NCBI RefSeq assembly: GCF_001955695.1
Contig: NZ_CP019236.1
Location: 434,001 to 498,000 of the forward strand
DNA from: Rhodoferax koreense
GTDB lineage: Bacteria; Pseudomonadota; Gammaproteobacteria; Burkholderiales; Burkholderiaceae_C
DNA length: 64,000 nucleotides
Direction: 5' to 3'
Below, piece by piece: positions 25,194-35,760 of this stretch; the stretch's first letter is position 1, and each line of letters starts with the position of its first letter. Under the pieces are notes generated by a model. The model was not told where the DNA came from and searched no databases. It was given only the letters and a program-made list of their open reading frames with translations. Made by a program: the position numbers and the translations under genes.

Positions 25194-26294
25194 TCAGCGC
25201 GATGCGACAGACGCGCCGCCCGCTTTGGCGCGGCCTCGGGCGTCGTATTCGGCCCAGCGCTGTTCCAGTCCGAACTTCTTGAGCGAGGCCTTCAGGTAAC
25301 TGGTATCGAACCAGCCGTCCACCGGCACCGCGCGGCGGATCAGCTTGAGTTTCACCGCGTCGTCCACCACCGCCTTGTAACGGGCAACGATGAAGTCGTC
25401 GGGTATTGGCGAGTTGCGCTGGGCCAGCTCCTGCTTGTCGAATTCGGCCTCCCAGGAAGCCAGCGGCGTGCCGCTCAGCGCCCAGAGCCGGAACAGCTCG
25501 GCACGGTTCTTCTCGTCGGACGACCAGTCGGCCGCGCGCACGAACACGTCCACCACCCGCTGGACCTCGGCCTTGTTCTCCTTTTCGAAATCTTCACGCA
25601 CAAGCAGCGCCGCCTGGCGCGTGAAGGCCGGATCCTGGCCCTGGGTGGAATAGACCACCTTGGCCAGGCCCTGGTCGCGCACCTTGAACAGTTCGAATCC
25701 GCCGAACACCGCGTCCACGCCGTTCGACACCAGTGCGGCCTGCGCGCTGCCCGCGTCCAGGTTCACGGTCTTCAGGTCGCGCTCGGCCAGGCCGTTGGCG
25801 GCCAGCACGTTGATCGCCACCAGGTGGCCGTTGGTGCCGCGGAAAATCGAAACCGTCTTGTCCTTCAGGTCCTTGATGCCACGGATCTCGGACTGCGGCG
25901 GCGTGGCCACGTAGAGGTTGTTGCGCGCGCCGCTGACCAGCAGCAGCTTGGTCTTCAGGCCGTTGGCGCGGCCGATCACCTGCGGCAGGTCGCCCTGGTA
26001 GGCGAAGTCGATCTGCTTGTTCGACAGCGCCTCGTTGACGGCCGGGCCGGCGCCCTTGAAGAACAGCCATTCGACCTGGACGCCGGAGGCCTTGAATTCC
26101 TTTTCCAGCCACTGGTTGACGCGCACCACGCCGCCGGGCGAGCCGCCCCAGGTGACGGGTTCGCCGCCGCCGGCCGTGGCCACGCCGATGCGGATGACCT
26201 GGGGGGCGGCGGATGCGGAGAAGGAGGCGAAGGAGAGCGCAAGGGTGGCCGCGGCCAGGGTGATGCGGCGGAGTCTGGAGAAGGGTTTGGACAT
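25194..26294 (-). CDS. ABC transporter substrate-binding protein (SsuA/NMT1-like)
   Basis: This 366-residue precursor has a signal peptide ending near SFSASAAP. The mature fold starts with IRIGVATAGGGEPVTWG, has QIDFAYQGDLPQVIGRANGL and GTNGHLVAINVLAANGL, and ends with VPVDGWFDTSYLKASLKKFG, matching aliphatic-sulfonate binding proteins. It is the first gene of the transporter operon (binding protein, permease, permease, ATPase, monooxygenase). Sulfonate specificity is a family-based guess; related proteins also bind taurine, nitrate or thiamine precursors. Confidence 0.9.
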   Translation of the reverse strand: MSKPFSRLRRITLAAATLALSFASFSASAAPQVIRIGVATAGGGEPVTWGGSPGGVVRVNQWLEKEFKASGVQVEWLFFKGAGPAVNEALSNKQIDFAYQGDLPQVIGRANGLKTKLLLVSGARNNLYVATPPQSEIRGIKDLKDKTVSIFRGTNGHLVAINVLAANGLAERDLKTVNLDAGSAQAALVSNGVDAVFGGFELFKVRDQGLAKVVYSTQGQDPAFTRQAALLVREDFEKENKAEVQRVVDVFVRAADWSSDEKNRAELFRLWALSGTPLASWEAEFDKQELAQRNSPIPDDFIVARYKAVVDDAVKLKLIRRAVPVDGWFDTSYLKASLKKFGLEQRWAEYDARGRAKAGGASVASR

Positions 26295-26342
26295 GGAAAA
26301 ATCTTTCAGGGATGTGCGGTTGCCATCGGGCGGTCTTTGATC

Positions 26343-26417
26343 CCCGTTCGTGCTGAGCCTGTCGAAGCACTTTTTCTGGGTAACCGGCTGTACTTCGACA
26401 GGCTCAGTACGAACGGG
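26343..26417. repeat. Inverted pair of CTTCGACAGGCTCAG repeats forming a 25-bp hairpin
   Basis: The two arms, 26343-26367 and 26393-26417, are 25 bp each. They are inverted copies with a single mismatch (a G·U pair in RNA), separated by 25 bases. The RNA hairpin would be very stable. It lies between the amidohydrolase and the binding-protein gene, both on the minus strand, so it could attenuate read-through. Confidence 0.88.
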
Positions 26418-26428
26418 ATGGGGTGGCC

Positions 26429-27943
26429 TTAAGCGGCGCGGTTCTTCACCTTGTCGGCGATGTCCGTGCCCTCGAAGAAGCGCGGATTCGCCTCGGTGTA
26501 GAACTTGTACGGATTGCCGAAGGTGAAGGCCTTGAAGTCGCTGGCGGTGATCACGCCTTGCTCCACCAGGTCCCAGCTTTCGGCCAGCGGTTCGGTGAGG
26601 TCGGGCACGTCCCAGTGGCCGATGTCGGAAGACCAGATCGCGTTGATCTTCACGCCCAGCGGGTTCACCTTGTGGTTGAAGGCGGCCGCCACGGTGCGGT
26701 CGTCGGCTTCGGAGCCGAAGAAGAAGTTGTTCACCCAGCGGTCGCGGATGTCTTCCACCTTCTCGATGCCGGCGGCCTTGAAGTCATCGAGTTCGTCGCC
26801 TACCGGGTCGCGGCTGTGCGGCAGGGCCGAGATGCCCAGGCTGTCGCGCAGCAGCGTCTCGCGGTTGACCGGTTTGCCCTTGGTCAGGTCCTGGCCGTAA
26901 CGCTCGAACAGCGAAGCCAGCAGCTCGATGTCGGCATGCGCGGGGTTGTAGTTCTGCACCGCGTGGCGGTTGCGCTTTTCCCAGCGGTCCACCAAGTGGG
27001 TGTAGACGTGGGAGCCCCAGTCGGCGCCGCCTTCGAGCAAGCCCACGCGCAGGCCCGGGAAGCGTCTGGTCACGCCGCCGAAGAACAGCGCCTTGGCGAA
27101 GGCCTGCGAGCCGTCGGCGAAGTGGCCGACGTGGTTGAACATGTAGTTGCTGATCGACTGGCGGCCGGTCCAGCCCTGGCTGCCGTAGTGCGTGGTCACC
27201 GGCACGCCGAGCTCAACCACCTTGGCCCAGAACGGGTCGTAGTCGTGTTCGCTGTCGATGCCGAAGAAATCGGTGTAGGTGGCGTGTTGGGCGACTTCGG
27301 GATGCTCGGCCTTCGGGTATTTGTCGGCCACCGCGCGGATCGGCCGGCGCACGCCGCCGGGGATGTTGATGACCTTCAGGCCCAGCGTGTTCACCGCGAA
27401 CTCCAACTCCTCGATGGCTTCCTTCGGCGTGTGCATCGGGATGCCGGCCACGGGCGTGAGGCGGTGCGCGTGTTTGCGGTACAGGTCGGCGTGAAAGTGG
27501 TTAATCGCGCGGTGCAGCGGCTGGCGGAATTCGCTGCCGGCGGCGGCGGGCGAGAGCACGTCGTTCGGGAACAGCACCGAGTAGTCGGCACCTTGTTCGG
27601 CCAGCCGCTCGGCCAGCAGGTCGGGCAGGGTGTAGGTGGCCAGGTCCAGCGTGTTGCGCGTCACGCGGGCCCACCAGGGTGCGCGCAACGTGCGGTTGTA
27701 TTGGCGCTCTTCGGCCGTCTGCTGGTACCAGTCCTTGCCGGCGGCGCTCTTGGTGGCGAAGCGCCCGCCGAGCGCCTTGCGCAGCGCCTCCACCAGCGCG
27801 CTGCCGCCGTATTGGTGCACGTAGTCTTCGATCGCTGGCGCGAAGTCGTTGACGTGGACATCGGTGTCGATCACCGGATGGTCGAGCCGTGCCTTGACGG
27901 CTTGGGAGCGGGAAACTTGGGCGGTGCGCAGGCGGTCGTTCAT
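26429..27943 (-). CDS. Amidohydrolase family 2 metal-dependent hydrolase (ACMSD-like)
   Basis: The protein has 504 residues, long for the ACMSD-type family. The N-terminus has the metal-binding PVIDTDVHVNDF (Asp/His pair), followed by AEQGADYSVLFPNDV, the central THYGSQGW and GHFADGSQAFAK, LRVGLLEGGADWGSHVYTHL (catalytic region) and the final metal Asp in IWSSDIGHWD. Relatives decarboxylate or hydrolyse aromatic and xenobiotic acids. It lies just upstream of the sulfonate-type ABC operon, separated by a hairpin repeat, so it may share the same catabolic pathway. Substrate unknown. Confidence 0.85.
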   Translation of the reverse strand: MNDRLRTAQVSRSQAVKARLDHPVIDTDVHVNDFAPAIEDYVHQYGGSALVEALRKALGGRFATKSAAGKDWYQQTAEERQYNRTLRAPWWARVTRNTLDLATYTLPDLLAERLAEQGADYSVLFPNDVLSPAAAGSEFRQPLHRAINHFHADLYRKHAHRLTPVAGIPMHTPKEAIEELEFAVNTLGLKVINIPGGVRRPIRAVADKYPKAEHPEVAQHATYTDFFGIDSEHDYDPFWAKVVELGVPVTTHYGSQGWTGRQSISNYMFNHVGHFADGSQAFAKALFFGGVTRRFPGLRVGLLEGGADWGSHVYTHLVDRWEKRNRHAVQNYNPAHADIELLASLFERYGQDLTKGKPVNRETLLRDSLGISALPHSRDPVGDELDDFKAAGIEKVEDIRDRWVNNFFFGSEADDRTVAAAFNHKVNPLGVKINAIWSSDIGHWDVPDLTEPLAESWDLVEQGVITASDFKAFTFGNPYKFYTEANPRFFEGTDIADKVKNRAA

Positions 27944-28073
27944 GGAATCTCCGTGGGTTCGAAAGCTGATCGGCCTTTCAATGTAGGAGCCGATGGCCTG
28001 CGGGCCAACGAAGGATTCCGTGCTTGTTAAGACGGAATTCGAGCAAATGCCGGCGGCAAAGGCCGGCGCTGGT

Positions 28074-29306
28074 TCAACGGCGCGAAGCGGGCCCGCGCTG
28101 CCCGCGCCCCGCCTGGAACAGTGCCAGCATCAGCAGCATCGGCAAGGCAAGCTCCAGCAGTTCCTCCAGTGCCACCAAGGAGCGGCCCAGGCCAGCCTGC
28201 GAGGTGCCCGCGAAGCTGGCCGCCATTTCCGGCAGGCTATCGAGCGCGGCTGTGAAGACCGCGACCAGCGTGGCCATCAACACCGTGAAAGCCGCGGTGC
28301 GCCACTGTTGCCGGGCCAGGGCGAATCGCCTGCCTTGCCGGTAGCGCCGCGCCAGCCACGCCGCCGCCACCACGACCACGGCCAGCGTGGCGACGATCAG
28401 GACCTTCGGCGCCGATGCATCGCCGTCGCCGAAACCTGCGCGCAGCAGGCGCATGCCGATGTCCGGCGCGGGCAGGCCGGCTTCCCGGGCGGTGCAGGCC
28501 AGCAGGACGATCACCGTGGCGAGCTTGTCGGCATGACGGACGAAAGGCAGGCGCAGCGTGGCCACCATCAACAGGGCGGCAGCGTAGAAGAACAGCGTGC
28601 CGTTTGCCACCGCCCCGCCTTCCTGGAAGAAAGTCAACGGAAAGACGTCGGGCGCCTGCAGTCCGATGCCGAAGGCGGCGGCGGTGAACAGCAGCACGAA
28701 ATACAGGCTGAAGCGGTCGCCACAGACCACGGCCGAGAGCCGGGCCCCAAGCGGCCGGAGGAAGGCCAGCAGCTCGAACGCGGGCAGCCTGCGCCGCATT
28801 GCACCCAGCGCGGCGTCGAAGCCCAGCGCCAGCAGCGCACCCAACACCAGGCCGGCGAGGATGTCGCGCGGGAAATGCACGCCGACGTAGATGCGCGCCC
28901 AGGAAGTCGCCAAAGCCACGCCGAACAGCAGCCAGCCCGTGGGTCGCAGCAGCGGTCGCTGCAGGAACATGAACGCCATGGTGAACATCACCGTGGCATG
29001 GGTGCTCGGCAATGCCCCTCGCGCGCCGTGTTCGATGTGGTCCGGACTCAGCCCGAGCATGAAAGGCCGCGGCAGACCGATGGATTGCGCGAGCTTGCGC
29101 GCCAGCACCGAGGCCACGCCCGCAGCCAGCAGGATGAACAGGATGCGCCAGCGTTCTGCGGGCGCGCGCCAGCCGGCCCAGGCGAACACGGCCACGCACA
29201 GCCAGCCCGATTTTTCTGCGACCGTCGTTGCCGCCGCGAGCCAGAACGGATCGGCGTCGAAGCCCGCTGCCATGAGGCCGAACAACGACAGGTTCAGTGA
29301 TTCCAT
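28074..29306 (-). CDS. PAP2-superfamily phosphatase with long membrane C-terminus
   Basis: The protein has 410 residues. The N-terminal ~190 are a PAP2 domain with the three phosphatase motifs: RKLAQSIGLPRP, PSTHATVM and ARIYVGVHFPRDILAG. The catalytic His pair is present. This matches undecaprenyl-diphosphate or phosphatidate phosphatases that act on the periplasmic face. The remaining ~220 residues hold about six further hydrophobic segments, an extension not usual in short PAP2 enzymes. It may be a second membrane domain that binds a partner or substrate. Function in peptidoglycan or lipid recycling is inferred. Confidence 0.85.
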   Translation of the reverse strand: MESLNLSLFGLMAAGFDADPFWLAAATTVAEKSGWLCVAVFAWAGWRAPAERWRILFILLAAGVASVLARKLAQSIGLPRPFMLGLSPDHIEHGARGALPSTHATVMFTMAFMFLQRPLLRPTGWLLFGVALATSWARIYVGVHFPRDILAGLVLGALLALGFDAALGAMRRRLPAFELLAFLRPLGARLSAVVCGDRFSLYFVLLFTAAAFGIGLQAPDVFPLTFFQEGGAVANGTLFFYAAALLMVATLRLPFVRHADKLATVIVLLACTAREAGLPAPDIGMRLLRAGFGDGDASAPKVLIVATLAVVVVAAAWLARRYRQGRRFALARQQWRTAAFTVLMATLVAVFTAALDSLPEMAASFAGTSQAGLGRSLVALEELLELALPMLLMLALFQAGRGQRGPASRR

Positions 29307-29466
29307 GGGGTGCGCGACGGTAGCGGAAGATGTTTCATGGCTGCTCTGGCTTGGATGAGCCGCGGTGAGGCACCGGCTTGGCCGAAGATTCTCGCCGTGT
29401 CGCGTGAAGGCTTCATGACGTTGTGGATACGGTGCGTTGACCGGCGCATGCAGGCCAACATGAGGG

Positions 29467-31753
<2,287 letters not shown>

Positions 31754-31796
31754 GGCGAGGGCGCAGGGCTGGACAGGCCCGCGAAAAGCCCGGAAC

Positions 31797-33035
31797 TTAC
31801 CACGGCTGCCCGGGCCGTCCCGACCAGAGCTGGTTCAGGTCCTGGAAGCGCCAGTAGGCCGGGTCCTCGCGGCCGACGATCTTCTCGCTGCAGCCGGGTG
31901 CGGAAAGGTCCACCAGTTCCGGCGCAATGCGTTCGTCCTTCTTGATGGAAAAGAACACCTTGACCCGCGGCAGCAGCAGCGAGCCGCTGCCTTGCTCCAT
32001 CACCACCGCGATGCGGCCGGAACCGAGCCGCACCAGCGAACCGACCGGGTAGATGCCCAGGCTTTTCACGAAGGCCTGGAAGACCTTGGGGTCGAAGTGG
32101 CCCTCGGCCCAGCCGGCCATCTTGCGCAGTGATTCGGCCGGGTCCCAGCCGGACTTGTACGGTCGGTTGGAGGTGATGGCGTCGTACACGTCGCAGACTG
32201 CGCCCATGCGCGCGAACAGGCTGATCTCGTCGCCGCGCAGGCCTTCGGGGTAGCCCGTGCCATCGGTCTTTTCGTGGTGGTGCAGGCACACGTCCAGTGC
32301 CGTCTCGTCGGTGTTGTTGCTGGCCAGCAGCATGGCGTGGCCTTTGGCCGGATGGCTCTTGATGAGCGTGAATTCCTCGTCGGTGAGCTTGCCGGGCTTG
32401 TTCAGCACCGAAAGCGGCATGGCCGCCTTGCCCAGGTCGTGCAGCAGCCCGGCCAGGCCGGCCGAGCGCGTTTGCGCCTCGTCTAGGCCCAGCCGGCGCG
32501 CCAGGGCCACCATCAGCGCGCACACCGCTACCGAATGCATGTAGGTGTAGTCGTCGATTGTCTTGATGCGGGCCAGGCCGATCAGCGCCTCGCCGTTGCG
32601 GGCCACGGAGTCGGTGATCTCCTGCACCACGTGCAGGGCCACGGCCGTGTCCACCGCCTGGCCGAGCCGGGCTTCCTTGAACATGGCGGTCACCGCCTGG
32701 CGTGATTTGGCGCAGATGCGCGCGGCGCGCTCCAGTTCGACGGCGGTGGCGACTTCGGCCGTGTCGCGCTGGCCGGTGGCGCTGGCCTGCATCACCTGGT
32801 CGATGGCGTCGGCCGAACTGGCCTCCAGGATCACCGGTGCGTCGGGTGGCACGTCCAGGCCCTTGCTGGCGTCGATCCACACCTCCTGAATGCTGCTGGC
32901 GAGGATGCGGTCGATGTCCGCGGGGTCGGTCAGCACGAATTTGGTGCGCCAGAAAGGATGCTCCATCCACGAACCGCAGAATTCGCTGAGATGCATGCCC
33001 AGCACGAGTTGCTGGGTGCGGATGCGTTTGAGCAT
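31797..33035 (-). CDS. HD-GYP cyclic-di-GMP phosphodiesterase with DUF3391 domain
   Basis: The start at ATG 33035 ([19 protein letters not shown]) gives 412 residues. The first ~120 match the DUF3391 domain that commonly precedes HD-GYP. The HD-GYP domain (about 150-330) has the metal-binding [11 protein letters not shown], the second HSVAV, the diagnostic [15 protein letters not shown], and [13 protein letters not shown] [16 protein letters not shown]. It should hydrolyse c-di-GMP in the cytoplasm and so affect motility or biofilm. It runs divergent from recG with about 140 bp between. Confidence 0.9.
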   Translation of the reverse strand: MLKRIRTQQLVLGMHLSEFCGSWMEHPFWRTKFVLTDPADIDRILASSIQEVWIDASKGLDVPPDAPVILEASSADAIDQVMQASATGQRDTAEVATAVELERAARICAKSRQAVTAMFKEARLGQAVDTAVALHVVQEITDSVARNGEALIGLARIKTIDDYTYMHSVAVCALMVALARRLGLDEAQTRSAGLAGLLHDLGKAAMPLSVLNKPGKLTDEEFTLIKSHPAKGHAMLLASNNTDETALDVCLHHHEKTDGTGYPEGLRGDEISLFARMGAVCDVYDAITSNRPYKSGWDPAESLRKMAGWAEGHFDPKVFQAFVKSLGIYPVGSLVRLGSGRIAVVMEQGSGSLLLPRVKVFFSIKKDERIAPELVDLSAPGCSEKIVGREDPAYWRFQDLNQLWSGRPGQPW

Positions 33036-33175
33036 TGACCGTCTAACCCTCAAAACTGATAAAACTGATTGCAAGTATGCCGCCGCTTGGACCGCGTGAA
33101 AATGTATTTTTCTGTGTCGGATGACCAGGAAGCGCATCCGGCCCGGCCAGGCCGGCGAGAGGGCAGAATCCTGCG

Positions 33176-35431
33176 ATGCCCGAAAACCCGCAGGCCGTGC
33201 CGCGTGCAGCGCCCACCCGCGCCCCCGCTGCACGACCGATGTCCCCCGCCCAGAAGGCCCTGCAGAAGCTCGGCCTCAGGCGTCCCATCGATCTCGCATT
33301 GCACCTGCCGCTGCGCTACGAGGACGAGACCCGCATCCGGCGCTTGGCCGACGCACGGGAGGGCGAAACCGTGCAGATCGAGGCCGAGGTCACGGCCACG
33401 GAAATTAGCCTCCGGCCGCGGCGTCAACTGTTGGTGACGGTGGACGACGGCTCCGACACCTGCACGCTGCGCTTCTTCACCTTCTACCCCTCGCACCAGA
33501 AGGCGCTGGCGGTCGGTGCGCGCGTGCGGGTGCGCGGCGAGATCCGTGGCGGCTTCCTCGGCCGGCAGATGCTGCACCCGCAGTTCCAGCCGGCCGGTGG
33601 CGAGTTGCCCGATGCGTTGACGCCGGTCTACCCGACGGTTGCCGGCCTGCCGCAGGCCTATCTGCGCCGCGCCGTGCAAGGCGGGCTGGGCCGCGCGGAC
33701 TTCAGTGAAACCTTGCCGCCGGACCTGCCTGGTTACGGGCCGGAAATTTCAGGTAAAAATGGTCATCCGAGCATATGGAGTCTGCGTGATGCGCTCCTTT
33801 TTTTGCATCACCCGACGCCCGATGTGTCACTGGCCGCGTTGGAAGACCGCAGCCACCCGGCCTGGCAGCGGCTGAAAGCCGAGGAACTGCTGGCCCAGCA
33901 GTTGTCGCAGCTGTTCGCCAAGCGCGAACGTGACCGGCTGCGGGCGCCACCGCTGGTCGCCCCGCGGCCCGGCAAGGGACAGGCCGGCCTCTCGCTGCAC
34001 GAACAACTGCTGGCCGTGCTGCCGTTCGCGCTCACCGCCGCGCAGCGCCGCGTCGGCACCGAGATCGCGGAAGACCTGGCCCGGCCGGTGCCGATGAACC
34101 GGCTGCTGCAGGGCGATGTGGGCGCCGGCAAGACCGTGGTGGCGGCCCTCGCCGCGGCCATCTGCATCGACGCCGGCTGGCAGTGCGCACTCATGGCGCC
34201 CACCGAGATCCTGGCCGACCAGCATTTCCGCAAGCTCGTGGGCTGGCTCGAGCCGCTGCTTGCGCCGCGCGGCCTGAAGGTGGCCTGGCTCACCGGCAGC
34301 CAGAAGAAGAAGGAGCGCGACAGCATGCTGGCCCTGATCGCCAGCGGCGAGGCCGCCCTGGTGGTCGGCACCCATGCGGTGATCCAGCAGCGCGTGGTGT
34401 TCCGCCGGCTGGCGCTGGCGCTGATCGACGAGCAGCACCGCTTCGGCGTGGCCCAGCGGCTCGCGCTGCGCGACAAGATGCACAGCAGTGGACTGGTCGA
34501 CGACGAGGTTCCAGCGCCGGGCCGCCTCAAGCTGGAACGCGCCCCCTCGGGGGGCAGCGACCCGCGCAGCGGCGGAGCGTGGGGGTCGTCGGGTTTCGAG
34601 CCGCACCTGTTGATGATGACCGCCACGCCGATCCCGCGCACGTTGGCCATGAGTTATTACGCCGACCTCGACGTGTCCACCATCGATGAGCTGCCGCCGG
34701 GCCGCACGCCGATCGTCACCAAGGTCATCCACGACCAGCGCCGCGACGAGGTCATCGACCGCATCCGCGCCCAGCTCGACCAGGGCCGCCAGGTCTACTG
34801 GGTCTGCCCGCTGATCGAGGAGAGCGAGGCGCTCGATCTGCGCAACGCCACCGAAACCCATGAAACCCTCAGCGCAGCGCTTCCAGGTGTGATGGTCGGC
34901 CTGCTGCATTCGCGCATGCCCGTGGCCGAGAAGAAAGCGGTGATGCAGTTCTTCACCGAGGGCGTGATGGCCGTGCTGGTCAGCACCACGGTGATCGAGG
35001 TCGGCGTGGACGTGCCCAACGCCAGCCTGATGGTCATCGAACACGCCGAACGTTTCGGCCTGAGCCAGCTGCACCAGTTGCGCGGCCGTGTCGGGCGTGG
35101 CGCTGCGGCCTCGGCCTGCGTGCTGCTGTACTCGACCGGCGACGCCCCGCGCCTGGGCCAGGTCGCGCGTGCCCGCCTGAAAGCCATGGCCGAGACCAAC
35201 GACGGTTTCGAGATCGCCCGGCGCGACCTGGAAATTCGCGGCCCCGGCGAATTCCTCGGCGCGCGCCAGTCGGGTGCGCCGCTGCTGCGCTTCGCCGACC
35301 TCGCCACGGATACCGATCTGCTCGCCTGGGCCCGCGACATCGCGCCCGCCATGCTGGCGCGTCATCCGCGCCTGGCCGAGCTGCACGTGGCCCGCTGGCT
35401 CGGCGGCAAGGCAGAATACCTGAAGGCTTGA
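33176..35431 (+). CDS. recG: ATP-dependent DNA helicase RecG
   Basis: The product has 751 residues, longer than the usual ~690. A wedge/OB domain is at the N-terminus. The helicase core has Walker A GDVGAGKTVVA, DEQHRFG (box II), MMTATPIPRTLAMS, STTVIEVGVDVPNA and the late LHQLRGRVGRG. RecG reverses stalled forks and processes recombination intermediates. Two features explain the extra length. The N-terminus has ~20 extra residues before MSPAQKALQKLG, so ATG at 33239 is an alternative start. An unusual insertion of about 39 residues (436-474) lies between box II and the MMTATP motif. Confidence 0.93.
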   Translation: MPENPQAVPRAAPTRAPAARPMSPAQKALQKLGLRRPIDLALHLPLRYEDETRIRRLADAREGETVQIEAEVTATEISLRPRRQLLVTVDDGSDTCTLRFFTFYPSHQKALAVGARVRVRGEIRGGFLGRQMLHPQFQPAGGELPDALTPVYPTVAGLPQAYLRRAVQGGLGRADFSETLPPDLPGYGPEISGKNGHPSIWSLRDALLFLHHPTPDVSLAALEDRSHPAWQRLKAEELLAQQLSQLFAKRERDRLRAPPLVAPRPGKGQAGLSLHEQLLAVLPFALTAAQRRVGTEIAEDLARPVPMNRLLQGDVGAGKTVVAALAAAICIDAGWQCALMAPTEILADQHFRKLVGWLEPLLAPRGLKVAWLTGSQKKKERDSMLALIASGEAALVVGTHAVIQQRVVFRRLALALIDEQHRFGVAQRLALRDKMHSSGLVDDEVPAPGRLKLERAPSGGSDPRSGGAWGSSGFEPHLLMMTATPIPRTLAMSYYADLDVSTIDELPPGRTPIVTKVIHDQRRDEVIDRIRAQLDQGRQVYWVCPLIEESEALDLRNATETHETLSAALPGVMVGLLHSRMPVAEKKAVMQFFTEGVMAVLVSTTVIEVGVDVPNASLMVIEHAERFGLSQLHQLRGRVGRGAAASACVLLYSTGDAPRLGQVARARLKAMAETNDGFEIARRDLEIRGPGEFLGARQSGAPLLRFADLATDTDLLAWARDIAPAMLARHPRLAELHVARWLGGKAEYLKA
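34481..34597. repeat. In-frame repeat insertion inside recG
   Basis: A 117-bp, 39-codon segment interrupts the otherwise contiguous helicase sequence between LALRDKM and EPHLLMM. It contains a GCCCCCTCGGGGGGC hairpin (34541-34555) and the peptide GGSDPRSGGAWG, which resembles a GC-rich intergenic repeat frequent in this bacterial family. The reading frame is preserved. Confidence 0.7.
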
Positions 35432-35449
35432 ATCGAAAGAGTGGTGTCT

Positions 35450-35629
35450 ATGGGGCGATGCAACGGCCGCCTGCTGCGGTGTTGGGGATTGGTGGTGATG
35501 GTGCTCTGGACCTGCACGGGCTGCGCCGTGGTGGCGGTGGCCGATGCCGTGGTCACCACCACCGCCGTGGTGGTGAAGACGGGTGTCAAGGCGACCGGCG
35601 CGGTGGTGGGGGCGGTGATTCCGGACTGA
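35450..35629 (+). CDS. Small lipoprotein, unknown function
   Basis: The ATG at 35450 is preceded by GAAAGAG and gives 59 residues; two GTG codons just upstream are weaker starts. A hydrophobic segment LLRCWGLVVMVLW leads to a lipobox (TCTGC), so it is predicted to be lipid-anchored. The mature part is a Val/Thr/Ala-rich run (VAVADAVVTTTAVVVKTGVK). It is 18 bp after recG and could be co-transcribed. The family was not recognised; such peptides are easily missed. Confidence 0.68.
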   Translation: MGRCNGRLLRCWGLVVMVLWTCTGCAVVAVADAVVTTTAVVVKTGVKATGAVVGAVIPD

Positions 35630-35650
35630 GCACCTCGAGATAACCTCGAC

Positions 35651-35720
35651 CGTTCGCACTGAGCTTGTCGAAGTGCCTGCTTGCCGTCGCCAGGCGCTTC
35701 GTCAGGCTCGGCCCGGACGG
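35651..35720. repeat. Degenerate CTTCGACAGGCTCAG repeats at convergent gene ends
   Basis: cgttcgcactgagcttgtcg at 35651 and a decayed inverted partner (cgcttcgtcaggctcggcc near 35694) lie between the small lipoprotein and the convergent phosphoesterase. Their position parallels that of the clusters at 1080 and 21146. Confidence 0.65.
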
Positions 35721-35760
35721 AGGCTCCGTGTGTCTCGAATTCTGGACGCCTGATGAAGCC

